Part shown: positions 51,201-58,755 of the stretch, in pieces | Position numbering within the stretch: position 1 is the first letter of the stretch | Layout of the letters: each line of letters begins with the position of its first letter | Source of the DNA: Streptomyces sp. NBC_00443 | GTDB taxonomy: Bacteria > Actinomycetota > Actinomycetes > Streptomycetales > Streptomycetaceae | Direction: 5' to 3' | NCBI RefSeq assembly: GCF_036014175.1 | Contig: NZ_CP107917.1 | Span: 8,804,001 to 8,868,000 of the forward strand | DNA length: 64,000 nt | Program-made: the position numbers and the translations under genes | The notes under the pieces: model-generated | Told to the model about the DNA's origin: nothing | What the model saw: only the letters and a program-made list of their open reading frames with translations | Databases searched by the model: none

Positions 51201-52637
51201 ATGAGTGTTCGCCCGCTGCCTTCGAGCACGCCCGCCGCCCAGGGCGTCGACGCCTCAGGTGTCCTCGCCTTTCTCGACGCCCTCGACACCGCCCCCGACA
51301 TCGAGCCGCACAGCCTGATGATCCTGCGCCACGACCGGCTCGTCGCCTCCGGCTGGTGGGCGCCGTACACCCCCGAACGCCCGCACCTGCTCTACTCGAT
51401 CAGCAAGAGCTTCACCGCGACCGCAGCCGGGATCGCCGCCGGCGAGGGGCTCATCCGCCTCGACGACCCGGTGATCTCCTACTTCCCGGAGCTCGACGCC
51501 GACATCACCGATCCGCGCAGCCGCGCGATGCTCGTGCGGCATGTGGCGTCCATGGCCAGTGGGCACGAGACCGACGCATTCGACGAGGCGCGCGCACGGG
51601 ACCGTGAGGACCTCGTCCGCGGGTTCCTGCTGGCGCCACCGCCCCGCGACCCGGGCACGGTCTTCGCCTACAACCAGCCCGCCACCTTCACGCTCGCCGC
51701 CATCGTCCAGCGGGCGAGCGGTCAGTCGCTGACCGACTATCTCCGGCCGCGCCTGCTGGACCCGCTCGGCATCGGCGAGGTCGCGTGGTTGCGCTACCGC
51801 GGCGGCCAGGAGCTCGGGTTCAGTGGACTGCACGCCACGACTGACGCGATGGCCAGGCTGGGCCAGTTGTATCTGCGGGGCGGGGTGTGGGACGGCGAGC
51901 GGCTGCTGCCCGAGTGGTGGGTGGCCGAGGCGACGCGCCCGCAGATTTCGAACTCCGGTGTCATGCCCGGGGGCGACTGGCAGCAGGGCTACGGCTTCAA
52001 GTTCTGGATGTCCCGGCACGGCTATCGCGGCGACGGCGCGTTCGGTCAGTTCTGCCTGGTGCTGCCCGAGCAGGACGCCGTGATCGCGACGACCGCGGAC
52101 ACCTGGAACATGCAGGCTCTCCTTGACCTGGTCTGGAAGCATCTGCTGCCCGCGTTCCGCCCCGCGCCACTGACGGGCGGCGAGGCAGCGGACGTGGCCC
52201 TGGCCGCGCGGCTGGCGGGCCTGGCGCTGCCGCCCGCCGCCGGTGAGCCCGCGCCACCCCAGCAGAGCGAGGCCTGGTCCGCCGCCGCGTTCACCCCGTA
52301 CGGCGATGGCGGCGGGAGGCTGTCCAGGCTGACCGCGATCGACCTCGCGCCGGACGGAGACGGCTGGGCCCTGACGCTCACCGAGGACGGCCACCCGCTC
52401 CGGCTGCGGCTCGGGGACGCCGGCTGGACCGTCACTGAGGGGCCGGTGCCCACTGCGGTCAGCGGCGGCTGGACCGACGCGGACACCCTCGCCGTGGACA
52501 TCGCCTTTCTGGAGACCCCGCACCACCTGGAGGTGACGTGTTCCCTCAAGGAGCGGACGTTCACGGCGCGGTGGCGGACGGAGCCGCTGCACCCCCTGCC
52601 GCTGCGGGCGATGTGCGCACCCCGAGTGCCGGCCTGA
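51201..52637 (+). CDS. Serine hydrolase (class C beta-lactamase/DD-peptidase fold)
   Basis: 478 residues from ATG 51201 after GAGAGGATG. The SxxK motif is YSISKSFTAT (about residues 65-74), with the Tyr motif FAYNQPATF (YxN) and a probable third motif RGDGAFGQFC. No signal peptide is seen. The last 150 residues, after KHLLPAFRPAPL, form a separate beta-rich domain (LTAIDLAPDGDGWALTLTED). Related proteins hydrolyse esters or D-amino-acid peptides. Its stop codon abuts the stop of the convergent pseudokinase gene at the TGATCA sequence. Confidence 0.88.
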   Translation: MSVRPLPSSTPAAQGVDASGVLAFLDALDTAPDIEPHSLMILRHDRLVASGWWAPYTPERPHLLYSISKSFTATAAGIAAGEGLIRLDDPVISYFPELDADITDPRSRAMLVRHVASMASGHETDAFDEARARDREDLVRGFLLAPPPRDPGTVFAYNQPATFTLAAIVQRASGQSLTDYLRPRLLDPLGIGEVAWLRYRGGQELGFSGLHATTDAMARLGQLYLRGGVWDGERLLPEWWVAEATRPQISNSGVMPGGDWQQGYGFKFWMSRHGYRGDGAFGQFCLVLPEQDAVIATTADTWNMQALLDLVWKHLLPAFRPAPLTGGEAADVALAARLAGLALPPAAGEPAPPQQSEAWSAAAFTPYGDGGGRLSRLTAIDLAPDGDGWALTLTEDGHPLRLRLGDAGWTVTEGPVPTAVSGGWTDADTLAVDIAFLETPHHLEVTCSLKERTFTARWRTEPLHPLPLRAMCAPRVPA

Positions 52638-54248
52638 TCAGGCTTCGGGCACGCGGAAGGTGCGCAGGACGGTGTCCAGGGCCCCCTGGTTGCCGGCGTC
52701 GTTCCAGTCGTCCGCCGGGGTCGTCCAGCGCAGCGAATAGCCGAGGTGGTCGCCGATGAGGAAGCCGCGGCCGAAGGTGCGCACCCGGGTGTCGTCCACG
52801 TCGGCGAGCCACTGGATGTCGGCGGCCTTGTACCCCTGGTACGTGGTGGCCTCGATGTCGCCGATGCGTTCGTAGTCGGCGGCGGACCGCTTCAGTCCTG
52901 GCTCGACGTCGTCGCGCCACACGGCGACGGGGTCCGGGCCGACGCGTTCGCTGTAGGTGACCGCGAGCGTGCGCGGATCGCTTTCCGCCCCGAACACGAC
53001 CCGGTACGCCAGGTCGGAGGCGCGCGTGGTGTTGAGGGGTTTCCAGTCCTCGGGCAGGGCGAGGGAGAAGCCCTCCGGTGAGGTGTATGTCCGGAAGCCG
53101 GAGGGCAGCCCCGTGCCCGAGGGGGACGCCGTGGGGGAAGCGGTCCCGGGCGCGCTCTTCGTGGGGGAGGCCGTGGGTTCCTGCGTGGGGGACACGGTCG
53201 GAGCCGGAGTGGCGGGCTCCGTGGCAGGGGCCGACGGGCTGGGTGCCGTACCGGCCGCCGAGGGGTCCGAGTCGTCCGACCGGTCGCTGGTCACCACCAG
53301 GACGGCCGCGGCGACCGTGACGACGGCGAGCGCGGTGCCGGCGATCATGGCGCGCCTGCCCCAGCCCGGCCCGACGGCGTAGAGACCGCGCAGCCGGGGG
53401 CGCGGCTCGGACGGCAGGGGCGTCTCGGGATCCTCATTGAGGACGCGCACGAACGCCTCGCGGACCACGGGTCTGCTCAGCCGCTCCCGGGAGTCCTTGC
53501 GCAGCAGTCCCTGTACGGCCTGGGTGAGCGGCCCGGCACGCACCGGGGCGCGCAGCGGAAGCCGGTCCACACCCTTCAACGTGGCCTCGGGGCGGTCCCG
53601 TTCGCGATAGGGCGGACGCCCCTCGACCATGGCGTACAGGATCGAGCCGAGCGCCCACAGGTCGGACGCAGGGCCGATGCGCTCGTCGCGGGCCTGCTCC
53701 GGTGAGGCGTACGACGGTGCGGCGACCCGGGGCGCAAGGGTCGCGCCGGCCAGCCCGAAGCCGGTGACCACCACGGTGCCGTCGCCGCGCACGAACACCT
53801 GGCCGGGGCTCAGTTCGCCGTGTGTGATGCCGGCGACGTGCGCCGCCTCCAGTACGTCGAGCAGTTCGAGGCCGATGCGCGCGGCCCGCACGTAGTTGAA
53901 CGTGCCCTGCTGGGTGAGGAGTTCACCGAGGGGCGTGCCGTCGATCCACTCGGTGACGATCCACAGGTTCCCGCCGTCCTCGATGGCGTCCACGACGGTG
54001 GCGACCGCGCCCGGGCGCAGCAGCCCCATCCGCTCGGAGGCGCGCAGGATGCGCGAGGTGGCCCGGCGCCTGTCGTCCGGGCTCGGATCGTCGGGGAGCC
54101 CGATCTGCGTGAGGAGGAACGGGTGTTCGCTCCCGATGTCCTCGCCGTAGTAACTGACGCGGTTCGTCTCGCTGTGCACGACATCGACGAGCCGGTACCT
54201 TCCGGCGACCAACTCGGATGTGGAGACGCGCGCCTTGACCATGGCCAT
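52638..54248 (-). CDS. Membrane Ser/Thr pseudokinase with extracellular domain
   Basis: 536 residues. A kinase fold covers about residues 15-275, but key residues are lost: the catalytic loop reads HGELSPGQVFV instead of HRDLKPxN, the DFG motif reads VTGFGLAG, and no Gly-rich loop or VAIK lysine is seen. The structural parts remain (WIVTEWIDGTPLGELL, YASPEQARDERIGPASDLWA). A membrane helix follows (AMIAGTALAVVTVAAAVLVV), a Ser/Pro/Thr linker of about 60 residues, then an extracellular beta-rich domain (TSPEGFSLALPEDWKPLNT). It probably senses or scaffolds rather than phosphorylates. Start ATG 54248 or 54242. Confidence 0.88.
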   Translation of the reverse strand: MAMVKARVSTSELVAGRYRLVDVVHSETNRVSYYGEDIGSEHPFLLTQIGLPDDPSPDDRRRATSRILRASERMGLLRPGAVATVVDAIEDGGNLWIVTEWIDGTPLGELLTQQGTFNYVRAARIGLELLDVLEAAHVAGITHGELSPGQVFVRGDGTVVVTGFGLAGATLAPRVAAPSYASPEQARDERIGPASDLWALGSILYAMVEGRPPYRERDRPEATLKGVDRLPLRAPVRAGPLTQAVQGLLRKDSRERLSRPVVREAFVRVLNEDPETPLPSEPRPRLRGLYAVGPGWGRRAMIAGTALAVVTVAAAVLVVTSDRSDDSDPSAAGTAPSPSAPATEPATPAPTVSPTQEPTASPTKSAPGTASPTASPSGTGLPSGFRTYTSPEGFSLALPEDWKPLNTTRASDLAYRVVFGAESDPRTLAVTYSERVGPDPVAVWRDDVEPGLKRSAADYERIGDIEATTYQGYKAADIQWLADVDDTRVRTFGRGFLIGDHLGYSLRWTTPADDWNDAGNQGALDTVLRTFRVPEA

Positions 54249-54402
54249 CCCTCGCTGAACCCCTGATTCTCATTTCTCACAGGAAGTACGAGAGACGGGA
54301 CAGGCAGCGTTCAACGAAAACCCCAACTAAAGGGCCGTTCCTTTCCATTGCTTCTTACGCGTGAGTAACCTGACGAATAAGTAAGGAATTCGAGCCTGCG
54401 TT

Positions 54403-55371
54403 TCAGTGAACCCCGAAATCCGCCGCCCAGCGCAGCACGTCCCCGGTCGTCGCGTTGCCCCCGCACACCACCAGCCCGAGCCTCGCGCCGTCCCCCACCT
54501 GCTCCAGGACGCGCCGGGCCGCGGGCAGCAGACAGCCGGCGGCCGGCTCGGTCCACAGCTTGGCGTGCTCGGCGAGATCGAGCACACCCCGCACCGCCTC
54601 CCGGTCCGGCACCACGAGCACCTCGTCGACCAGGGCGGACACATGGTCGTACGTCAGCCGGGACGCGGTCGGCGCGCACAGCGTGGACACGATCGACGAC
54701 AGCGCCACCGGCACGGGCCCGCCCGCCGTCAGCGCCTCGGACATCGCCTCGGCGCCCTGGGTCTCCACGCCCCAGATCCGTACGTCCGGACGGCGCGCCC
54801 GCAGCGCGACCGCGACGCCGGAGATGAGCCCGCCGCCCCCGACGCTCACGATCACGTCCGTGAGCTCGCCTGCGTCGCCGTCGAGCTCCAGTCCGACGGT
54901 GCCCTGGCCGGCGATCACCAGCGGGTCGTCGAACGGATGGACGAGCGTCAGCCCCTCGTCCCGCAGCCGCGTGACGAGAGAGAACGCTCCGTCCATGTCG
55001 TCCGTCAACCGCACCGACGCCCCGGCGCCTCGGGCGATCTCCACGGCGCGGGCCGGCGCCGAACGCGGCATCACCACGGTGGCCTTCACATCGAGGACGG
55101 CGGCCGTCATCGCGAGGGCGATCCCGTGGTTGCCACCGCTCACCGCCACCACCCCGGCCGCGCGCTGGGCCTCGGTCAGCGACAGCAGCTTCGCCGTCGC
55201 CCCGCGGGCCTTGAACGACCCGGTGCGCTGCAGCAGTTCGAGCTTGGCCGTCACCGGGACGCCGAGCAGGGCCGACAGTCCGGGGCTGGGCACGGTCGGT
55301 GTGCGGACGACGTGGCCGGCGATGAGGTCGGCCGCGGCTTCGACGTCGGAGATCCCTATCAAGGCAGTCAC
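54403..55371 (-). CDS. PLP-dependent threonine/serine dehydratase-like enzyme
   Basis: 322 residues from GTG 55371. The PLP lysine motif is QRTGSFKARGATAKLL (Lys about residue 58), and the phosphate-binding glycine loop is SVGGGGLISGVAVAL. VSGGNHGIALAMTA is the conserved substrate loop. The family contains threonine/serine ammonia-lyases and serine racemases; its 322 residues without an ACT domain point to a catabolic form. A long upstream open frame from 55434 lacks coding character. Confidence 0.88.
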   Translation of the reverse strand: MTALIGISDVEAAADLIAGHVVRTPTVPSPGLSALLGVPVTAKLELLQRTGSFKARGATAKLLSLTEAQRAAGVVAVSGGNHGIALAMTAAVLDVKATVVMPRSAPARAVEIARGAGASVRLTDDMDGAFSLVTRLRDEGLTLVHPFDDPLVIAGQGTVGLELDGDAGELTDVIVSVGGGGLISGVAVALRARRPDVRIWGVETQGAEAMSEALTAGGPVPVALSSIVSTLCAPTASRLTYDHVSALVDEVLVVPDREAVRGVLDLAEHAKLWTEPAAGCLLPAARRVLEQVGDGARLGLVVCGGNATTGDVLRWAADFGVH

Positions 55372-55431
55372 CCTTCCGGCGTGGGGCGGGGTCCACGCCG
55401 TTGGCACCCTGACGCGGGAGGCGACGCCGGT

Positions 55432-55598
55432 CAACCCGGGCTTGCCGCGGGCGGCACGATGATCCCGCGATCAGCGCCCCGCCGCGAGCCGGGCCTTCAC
55501 AGGTCGCGCCGCACCAGGAGGTCGAGCAGCGACCGCAGTTGTCCGGCGGGGCCATCCTGCAGGGATGGCCGGTCAGCGGGGCCTCTGTGGCGGTCATG
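55432..55598 (-). pseudogene. Duplicated 3' fragment of the downstream polyprenyl synthase gene
   Basis: The stretch reproduces, at about 80-85% identity by eye, the end of the polyprenyl synthase gene and its 3' flank (55609-55775). On the minus strand it reads AGQLRSLLDLLVRRDL then TGA at 55498-55500, against AGELRSLLDFLVRRDL in the intact gene. Upstream of that the copy is out of frame (TEAPLTGHP). The two copies lie about 177 bp apart in direct orientation. The remaining part of the 55372-55674 gap consists of this repeat only. Confidence 0.75.
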
Positions 55599-55674
55599 TT
55601 GGCGCCGGTCAGTCCGGGCTTGCCGCGGCCGTCATGACGATCCGGCGATCACCGCCCCGCTTCGAGCCTGGCCT

Positions 55675-56745
55675 TCACAGGTCGCGCCGCACCAGGAAGT
55701 CGAGCAGCGACCGCAGTTCCCCGGCGGGGCCGGCCTCCAGTGGCACGTCGGCCAGAGCGGTCTCCACGGCGGTCACGTGGCGCCGGGCCTCCGTGAGCGC
55801 GGCCGAGCGGCCGCCTGCCTCCTCGATCAGTGAGGCGACCTCGGCGGGGTCGGCGGCCGATTCCAGGAGCGCGGCCAGACGGCCGCCGGCGGGTGAGTCG
55901 AGCGCGGCCAGCACGGGGAACGTCTTCTTGCGCTCCCGCAGATCGCCGTACACCGGCTTGCCGGTGACGGCCGGGTCGCCCCAGATGCCCAGCAGATCGT
56001 CAACTACCTGGAAGGCGATGCCCAGATGCCGGCCCGCCAGGTCAAGGGCGGTGACCGTCGCAGGCGGCGCACCGCCGAGCAGGGCGCCCAGCGCGGCGGC
56101 GCAGCCCAGCAGGGCGCCCGTCTTGTGCTCGGCCATCGTCCGGTACTCGTCCGTCCGCACGCGCTCAGGCCCCGTCCACGGACGCGTGGCGAACAGCAGG
56201 TCGTCCGCCTGCCCGCGCACCAGGTCCTGCAACGCCACGGACAGCAGCCGTACGGCCCGCGGCCCCGCAGGTGCGGCGGCCAGCGTCTCGACGGCCAGCG
56301 CGAACAGCGCGTCACCCGCGAGGACGGCGGGTCCCGTGCCGTACGCCTTCCACACGGTGGGGCGGCGGCGCCGGGACGTGTCGCCGTCCATGATGTCGTC
56401 GTGCAGCAGGGAGAAGGCGTGCACCAGCTCCACCGCGACCGCACCGGGCACCGCGAGCCGCCCGGGCGCGCCGGCCGCCTCGGCCCCGAGCACGGCCAGC
56501 GCCTGCCGCACGCCCTTCCCGCCGGAGGCGGCGGCCGGCGCGCCACCCATCTCGCACCAGCCGAAGGAGTACGCGGCCATCTCACCGACCCACGGATGGG
56601 TCCGCCCCACGGCCTCCCGCAGCGCGGGCCGCACCAATGCGCGGCAGCGGTCGAGGACCTGGCGGGCGTCGGGCGGAGCCTGAACCGGCGAGGTGTGCTC
56701 CTGGATGCCGGACGGAGCCCGGAGAGCGGAAGGGGAGGCCGTCAC
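55675..56745 (-). CDS. Polyprenyl (geranylgeranyl-type) diphosphate synthase
   Basis: 356 residues from GTG 56745. The first Asp-rich motif is LLHDDIMDGDTSRRRRPTVW (about residues 97-116) and the second is FQVVDDLLGIWGD, both with the Mg2+-binding Asp residues. KTGALLGCAAALGALL is the conserved segment that precedes chain elongation. The length of the product (GPP, FPP or GGPP) cannot be read reliably from sequence. The GTG overlaps the TPR gene's stop (GTGA), so the two are translated together. The 3' end of this gene is duplicated downstream. Confidence 0.9.
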   Translation of the reverse strand: MTASPSALRAPSGIQEHTSPVQAPPDARQVLDRCRALVRPALREAVGRTHPWVGEMAAYSFGWCEMGGAPAAASGGKGVRQALAVLGAEAAGAPGRLAVPGAVAVELVHAFSLLHDDIMDGDTSRRRRPTVWKAYGTGPAVLAGDALFALAVETLAAAPAGPRAVRLLSVALQDLVRGQADDLLFATRPWTGPERVRTDEYRTMAEHKTGALLGCAAALGALLGGAPPATVTALDLAGRHLGIAFQVVDDLLGIWGDPAVTGKPVYGDLRERKKTFPVLAALDSPAGGRLAALLESAADPAEVASLIEEAGGRSAALTEARRHVTAVETALADVPLEAGPAGELRSLLDFLVRRDL

Positions 56746-57806
56746 CGCAGGACCCCCGCCCCGGCGCCCGCCATGGCATCCTCGCCCACGCCGAACTCCT
56801 CCTGCGCCCGCGCCACCATCTCCCTGGCGTGCCGCAGCCCGATCCGCTCCAGCACTCCGGCCAGCTCGGCCAGTTCGGTGGCCGTCTCGGCCCGGTCGCG
56901 CCCCAGTTGCGCACGCGACTTGGCCAGCCCCAGCCGGGACAGTGCCTCCCCGCGTGGCTCCCTCATGGCGCGGAACTCGGCGAGCGCCTGCTCGTACAGG
57001 GCGCGGGCCTCGGTGTAACGTCCGGCGCGGTAGAGGACGTTGCCCCGCATCTTGTGGTTGTAGGCCAGGGCGCTGGACAGCTTCATCGCCCGGCACGTGG
57101 TCTCCGCCTCGGACAGCAGGGCCAGGGCCCGTTCCGTGTCGCCGTCGCGCACGGAGACGACGTCGGCGAGCCCTCGCAGCGCCCAGGCGTGGCCACGCCG
57201 GTCCTCGGCGCCCGCGGCGATCTCGGCCGCCTCCTCGAACAGGTCGTACGCGGTGTCGTACGAGCCGGTGTTGCGGTGGATCTGGGCGATGCCCTCCAGT
57301 GCCCACACGGTGTGCCGCGCCTCGCCGCGCCGCCGGGCCTCGGCCAGTAGCTGCTCGTGCAGCCGGTGGACGGCGTCGTAGTCGCCCTGGATGCGGCCGG
57401 TCTCGGCGAGGCCGGCCAGGGAGTAGCCGCGTACGACGATGTCGCCGCCGCGCTCGCCGAAGTCCGCCGCGAGCTGGAGCAGCCGCCGAGCCAGGGCGAA
57501 CGACCCCCGCTGCCGGGCCAGCGTGCCGCCGCTCCACAGCGCCCAGGCCATCGCCGCGGTGTCGTCGGCCTCCCGGGCGGCGCGGTAGCTCGCCTTCCAT
57601 GCCCGGTCCGCGTCCCCGATCTGCCCCAGCCGGCGGTGCGCCTCGGCGACCGCGAGCCCTGAGCGTGCCGCCTCGCCGTGCTGCCCGGCCCGCTCGGCCG
57701 CTCTCAACTGCTCGGTGCCGGCGGCCAGTACGTCCGTCAGCGAGGAGTTCACGGACAGCTTGGTCAGGGCTCCCTGGTACTCCGGGGCGAATGCCTTGCC
57801 GTACAT
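56742..57806 (-). CDS. TPR-repeat protein coupled to the polyprenyl synthase
   Basis: 354 residues from ATG 57806. There are about seven tetratricopeptide-type helical pairs between residues 35 and 330, such as AAMAWALWSGGTLARQRGSF, RHTVWALEGIAQIHRNTGSY and HKMRGNVLYRAGRYTEARAL. There is no DNA-binding domain, unlike SARP or LAL regulators, and no signal peptide. It is probably a scaffold or partner-binding protein. The overlapping prenyl synthase suggests a role in isoprenoid metabolism or membrane targeting. An ATG at 57830 lies inside the operator array and is not favoured. Confidence 0.85.
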   Translation of the reverse strand: MYGKAFAPEYQGALTKLSVNSSLTDVLAAGTEQLRAAERAGQHGEAARSGLAVAEAHRRLGQIGDADRAWKASYRAAREADDTAAMAWALWSGGTLARQRGSFALARRLLQLAADFGERGGDIVVRGYSLAGLAETGRIQGDYDAVHRLHEQLLAEARRRGEARHTVWALEGIAQIHRNTGSYDTAYDLFEEAAEIAAGAEDRRGHAWALRGLADVVSVRDGDTERALALLSEAETTCRAMKLSSALAYNHKMRGNVLYRAGRYTEARALYEQALAEFRAMREPRGEALSRLGLAKSRAQLGRDRAETATELAELAGVLERIGLRHAREMVARAQEEFGVGEDAMAGAGAGVLR

Positions 57807-57822
57807 CGATGCCTCTCGATCG

Positions 57823-57900
57823 ATATACACGCCATCTCTACTCTCTGTGTATACGCAGTGCGTATACGTGATGGGTATACATGGCGTGTATAGAGCGTTG
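57823..57900 (-). promoter_or_regulatory. Six-unit 13-bp operator (iteron-like) array upstream of the TPR gene
   Basis: The hexamer GTATAC recurs with an exact 13-bp period: ATATAC at 57823, CTCTAC at 57836, GTATAC at 57849, 57862 and 57875, and GTATAG at 57888. The array also forms nested inverted repeats: TATACACGCCAT (57824-57835) with ATGGCGTGTATA (57881-57892), and GTATACGC-AGT-GCGTATAC (57849-57867). It occupies the position expected for the -10 to -90 region of the TPR/polyprenyl synthase promoter. It looks like cooperative binding sites for an unidentified regulator. It is markedly AT-richer than the surrounding DNA. Confidence 0.8.
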
Positions 57901-58012
57901 AAAACCTGCCCTGGCCGGAAAGGGCGGCCAGGGCTTCACTTGTTGTCGATCAAGACGTCGGCAAGGCGGACGGGGTTGCTCGTGAGGCGCAGATCACCTC
58001 ACGGCGGAGGTG

Positions 58013-58690
58013 TCAGTGCTGCTGGGACTTCTGCGGTGTCGCCTCGCTCGGCCGTACGACGACATAGCCCTGGCCCTGCAGCATCAGTTGCACGGCCTCC
58101 CCGGAACCGCCGCGCAGCATCGAGCCGAGGGACTGCGAGCGGTGCAGCGAGGTGTCCAGGCCCGCGGTCCAGCCGACGACGGCGTCCGTGTCGACGTACA
58201 CCGGGTACTGCGGCGAGACCGGGATGACCAGCGGATTGCCCTCACACACCAGGCCCAGCCTGCCCTGCCCCGTGAAGACGCTGTTGAACAGGCCGCCGCC
58301 GGTGATGCCGGCACCCTTCACCGTCGCTATCCGGTACGACAACGAGGCGTCGAAACACAGGACGTTGCGGCCGTTGACCGTGAATTCGTCGCCGGGGTCG
58401 ACATCGACGACGAAGCAGTTCTGCGCCTCGTGCGCGAACCAGGCCTCGCCCTGCCCGCGCACCGCCATCAGCGGCAGCCCCTCACCGGTCACCGCCCGCT
58501 TGAGCATGCCGCCCACGCCCTGGCCCTTGCGCTCGAACTGGAGGTTGCCGCGGTAGGCGACCATCGCGCCCTGACGGGCGTGCATCTCGCCGTTCACCGC
58601 GTACTTGATGCATTTGGCGTTCTCGATCGTCATGCCCGGCGCAGTGGCGGGCTGGACCATGTGCTCGTTGGAAAAGAGGTCACCCTTCAT
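58013..58690 (-). CDS. AIM24-family protein
   Basis: 225 residues. The family pattern is evident: MTIENAKCIKYAVNGEMHARQG, GEGLPLMAVRGQGEAWFAHE and ILCFDASLSYRIATVKG-like segment VLCFDASLSYRIATVKG, plus GLFNSVFTGQGRLGLVCEGN. Bacterial AIM24 proteins form beta-rich trefoil-like folds; in Streptomyces they are often encoded near TerD-domain genes, as here. Function is unknown. The start ATG 58690 precedes MKGDLFSNEHMVQP. Confidence 0.88.
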   Translation of the reverse strand: MKGDLFSNEHMVQPATAPGMTIENAKCIKYAVNGEMHARQGAMVAYRGNLQFERKGQGVGGMLKRAVTGEGLPLMAVRGQGEAWFAHEAQNCFVVDVDPGDEFTVNGRNVLCFDASLSYRIATVKGAGITGGGLFNSVFTGQGRLGLVCEGNPLVIPVSPQYPVYVDTDAVVGWTAGLDTSLHRSQSLGSMLRGGSGEAVQLMLQGQGYVVVRPSEATPQKSQQH

Positions 58691-58755
58691 GCGGGCATCC
58701 TGTCCCGGACGCTCCCGTTCTGCCTAGATCGCGGCGTGTCGGATTCCCCGGATCC

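Noticed and set aside
54311..55597. Minus-strand frame (428 codons) overlapping the dehydratase gene
   Set aside because: Composition is Arg/Gly-rich low complexity and the dehydratase in another frame has clear PLP motifs.
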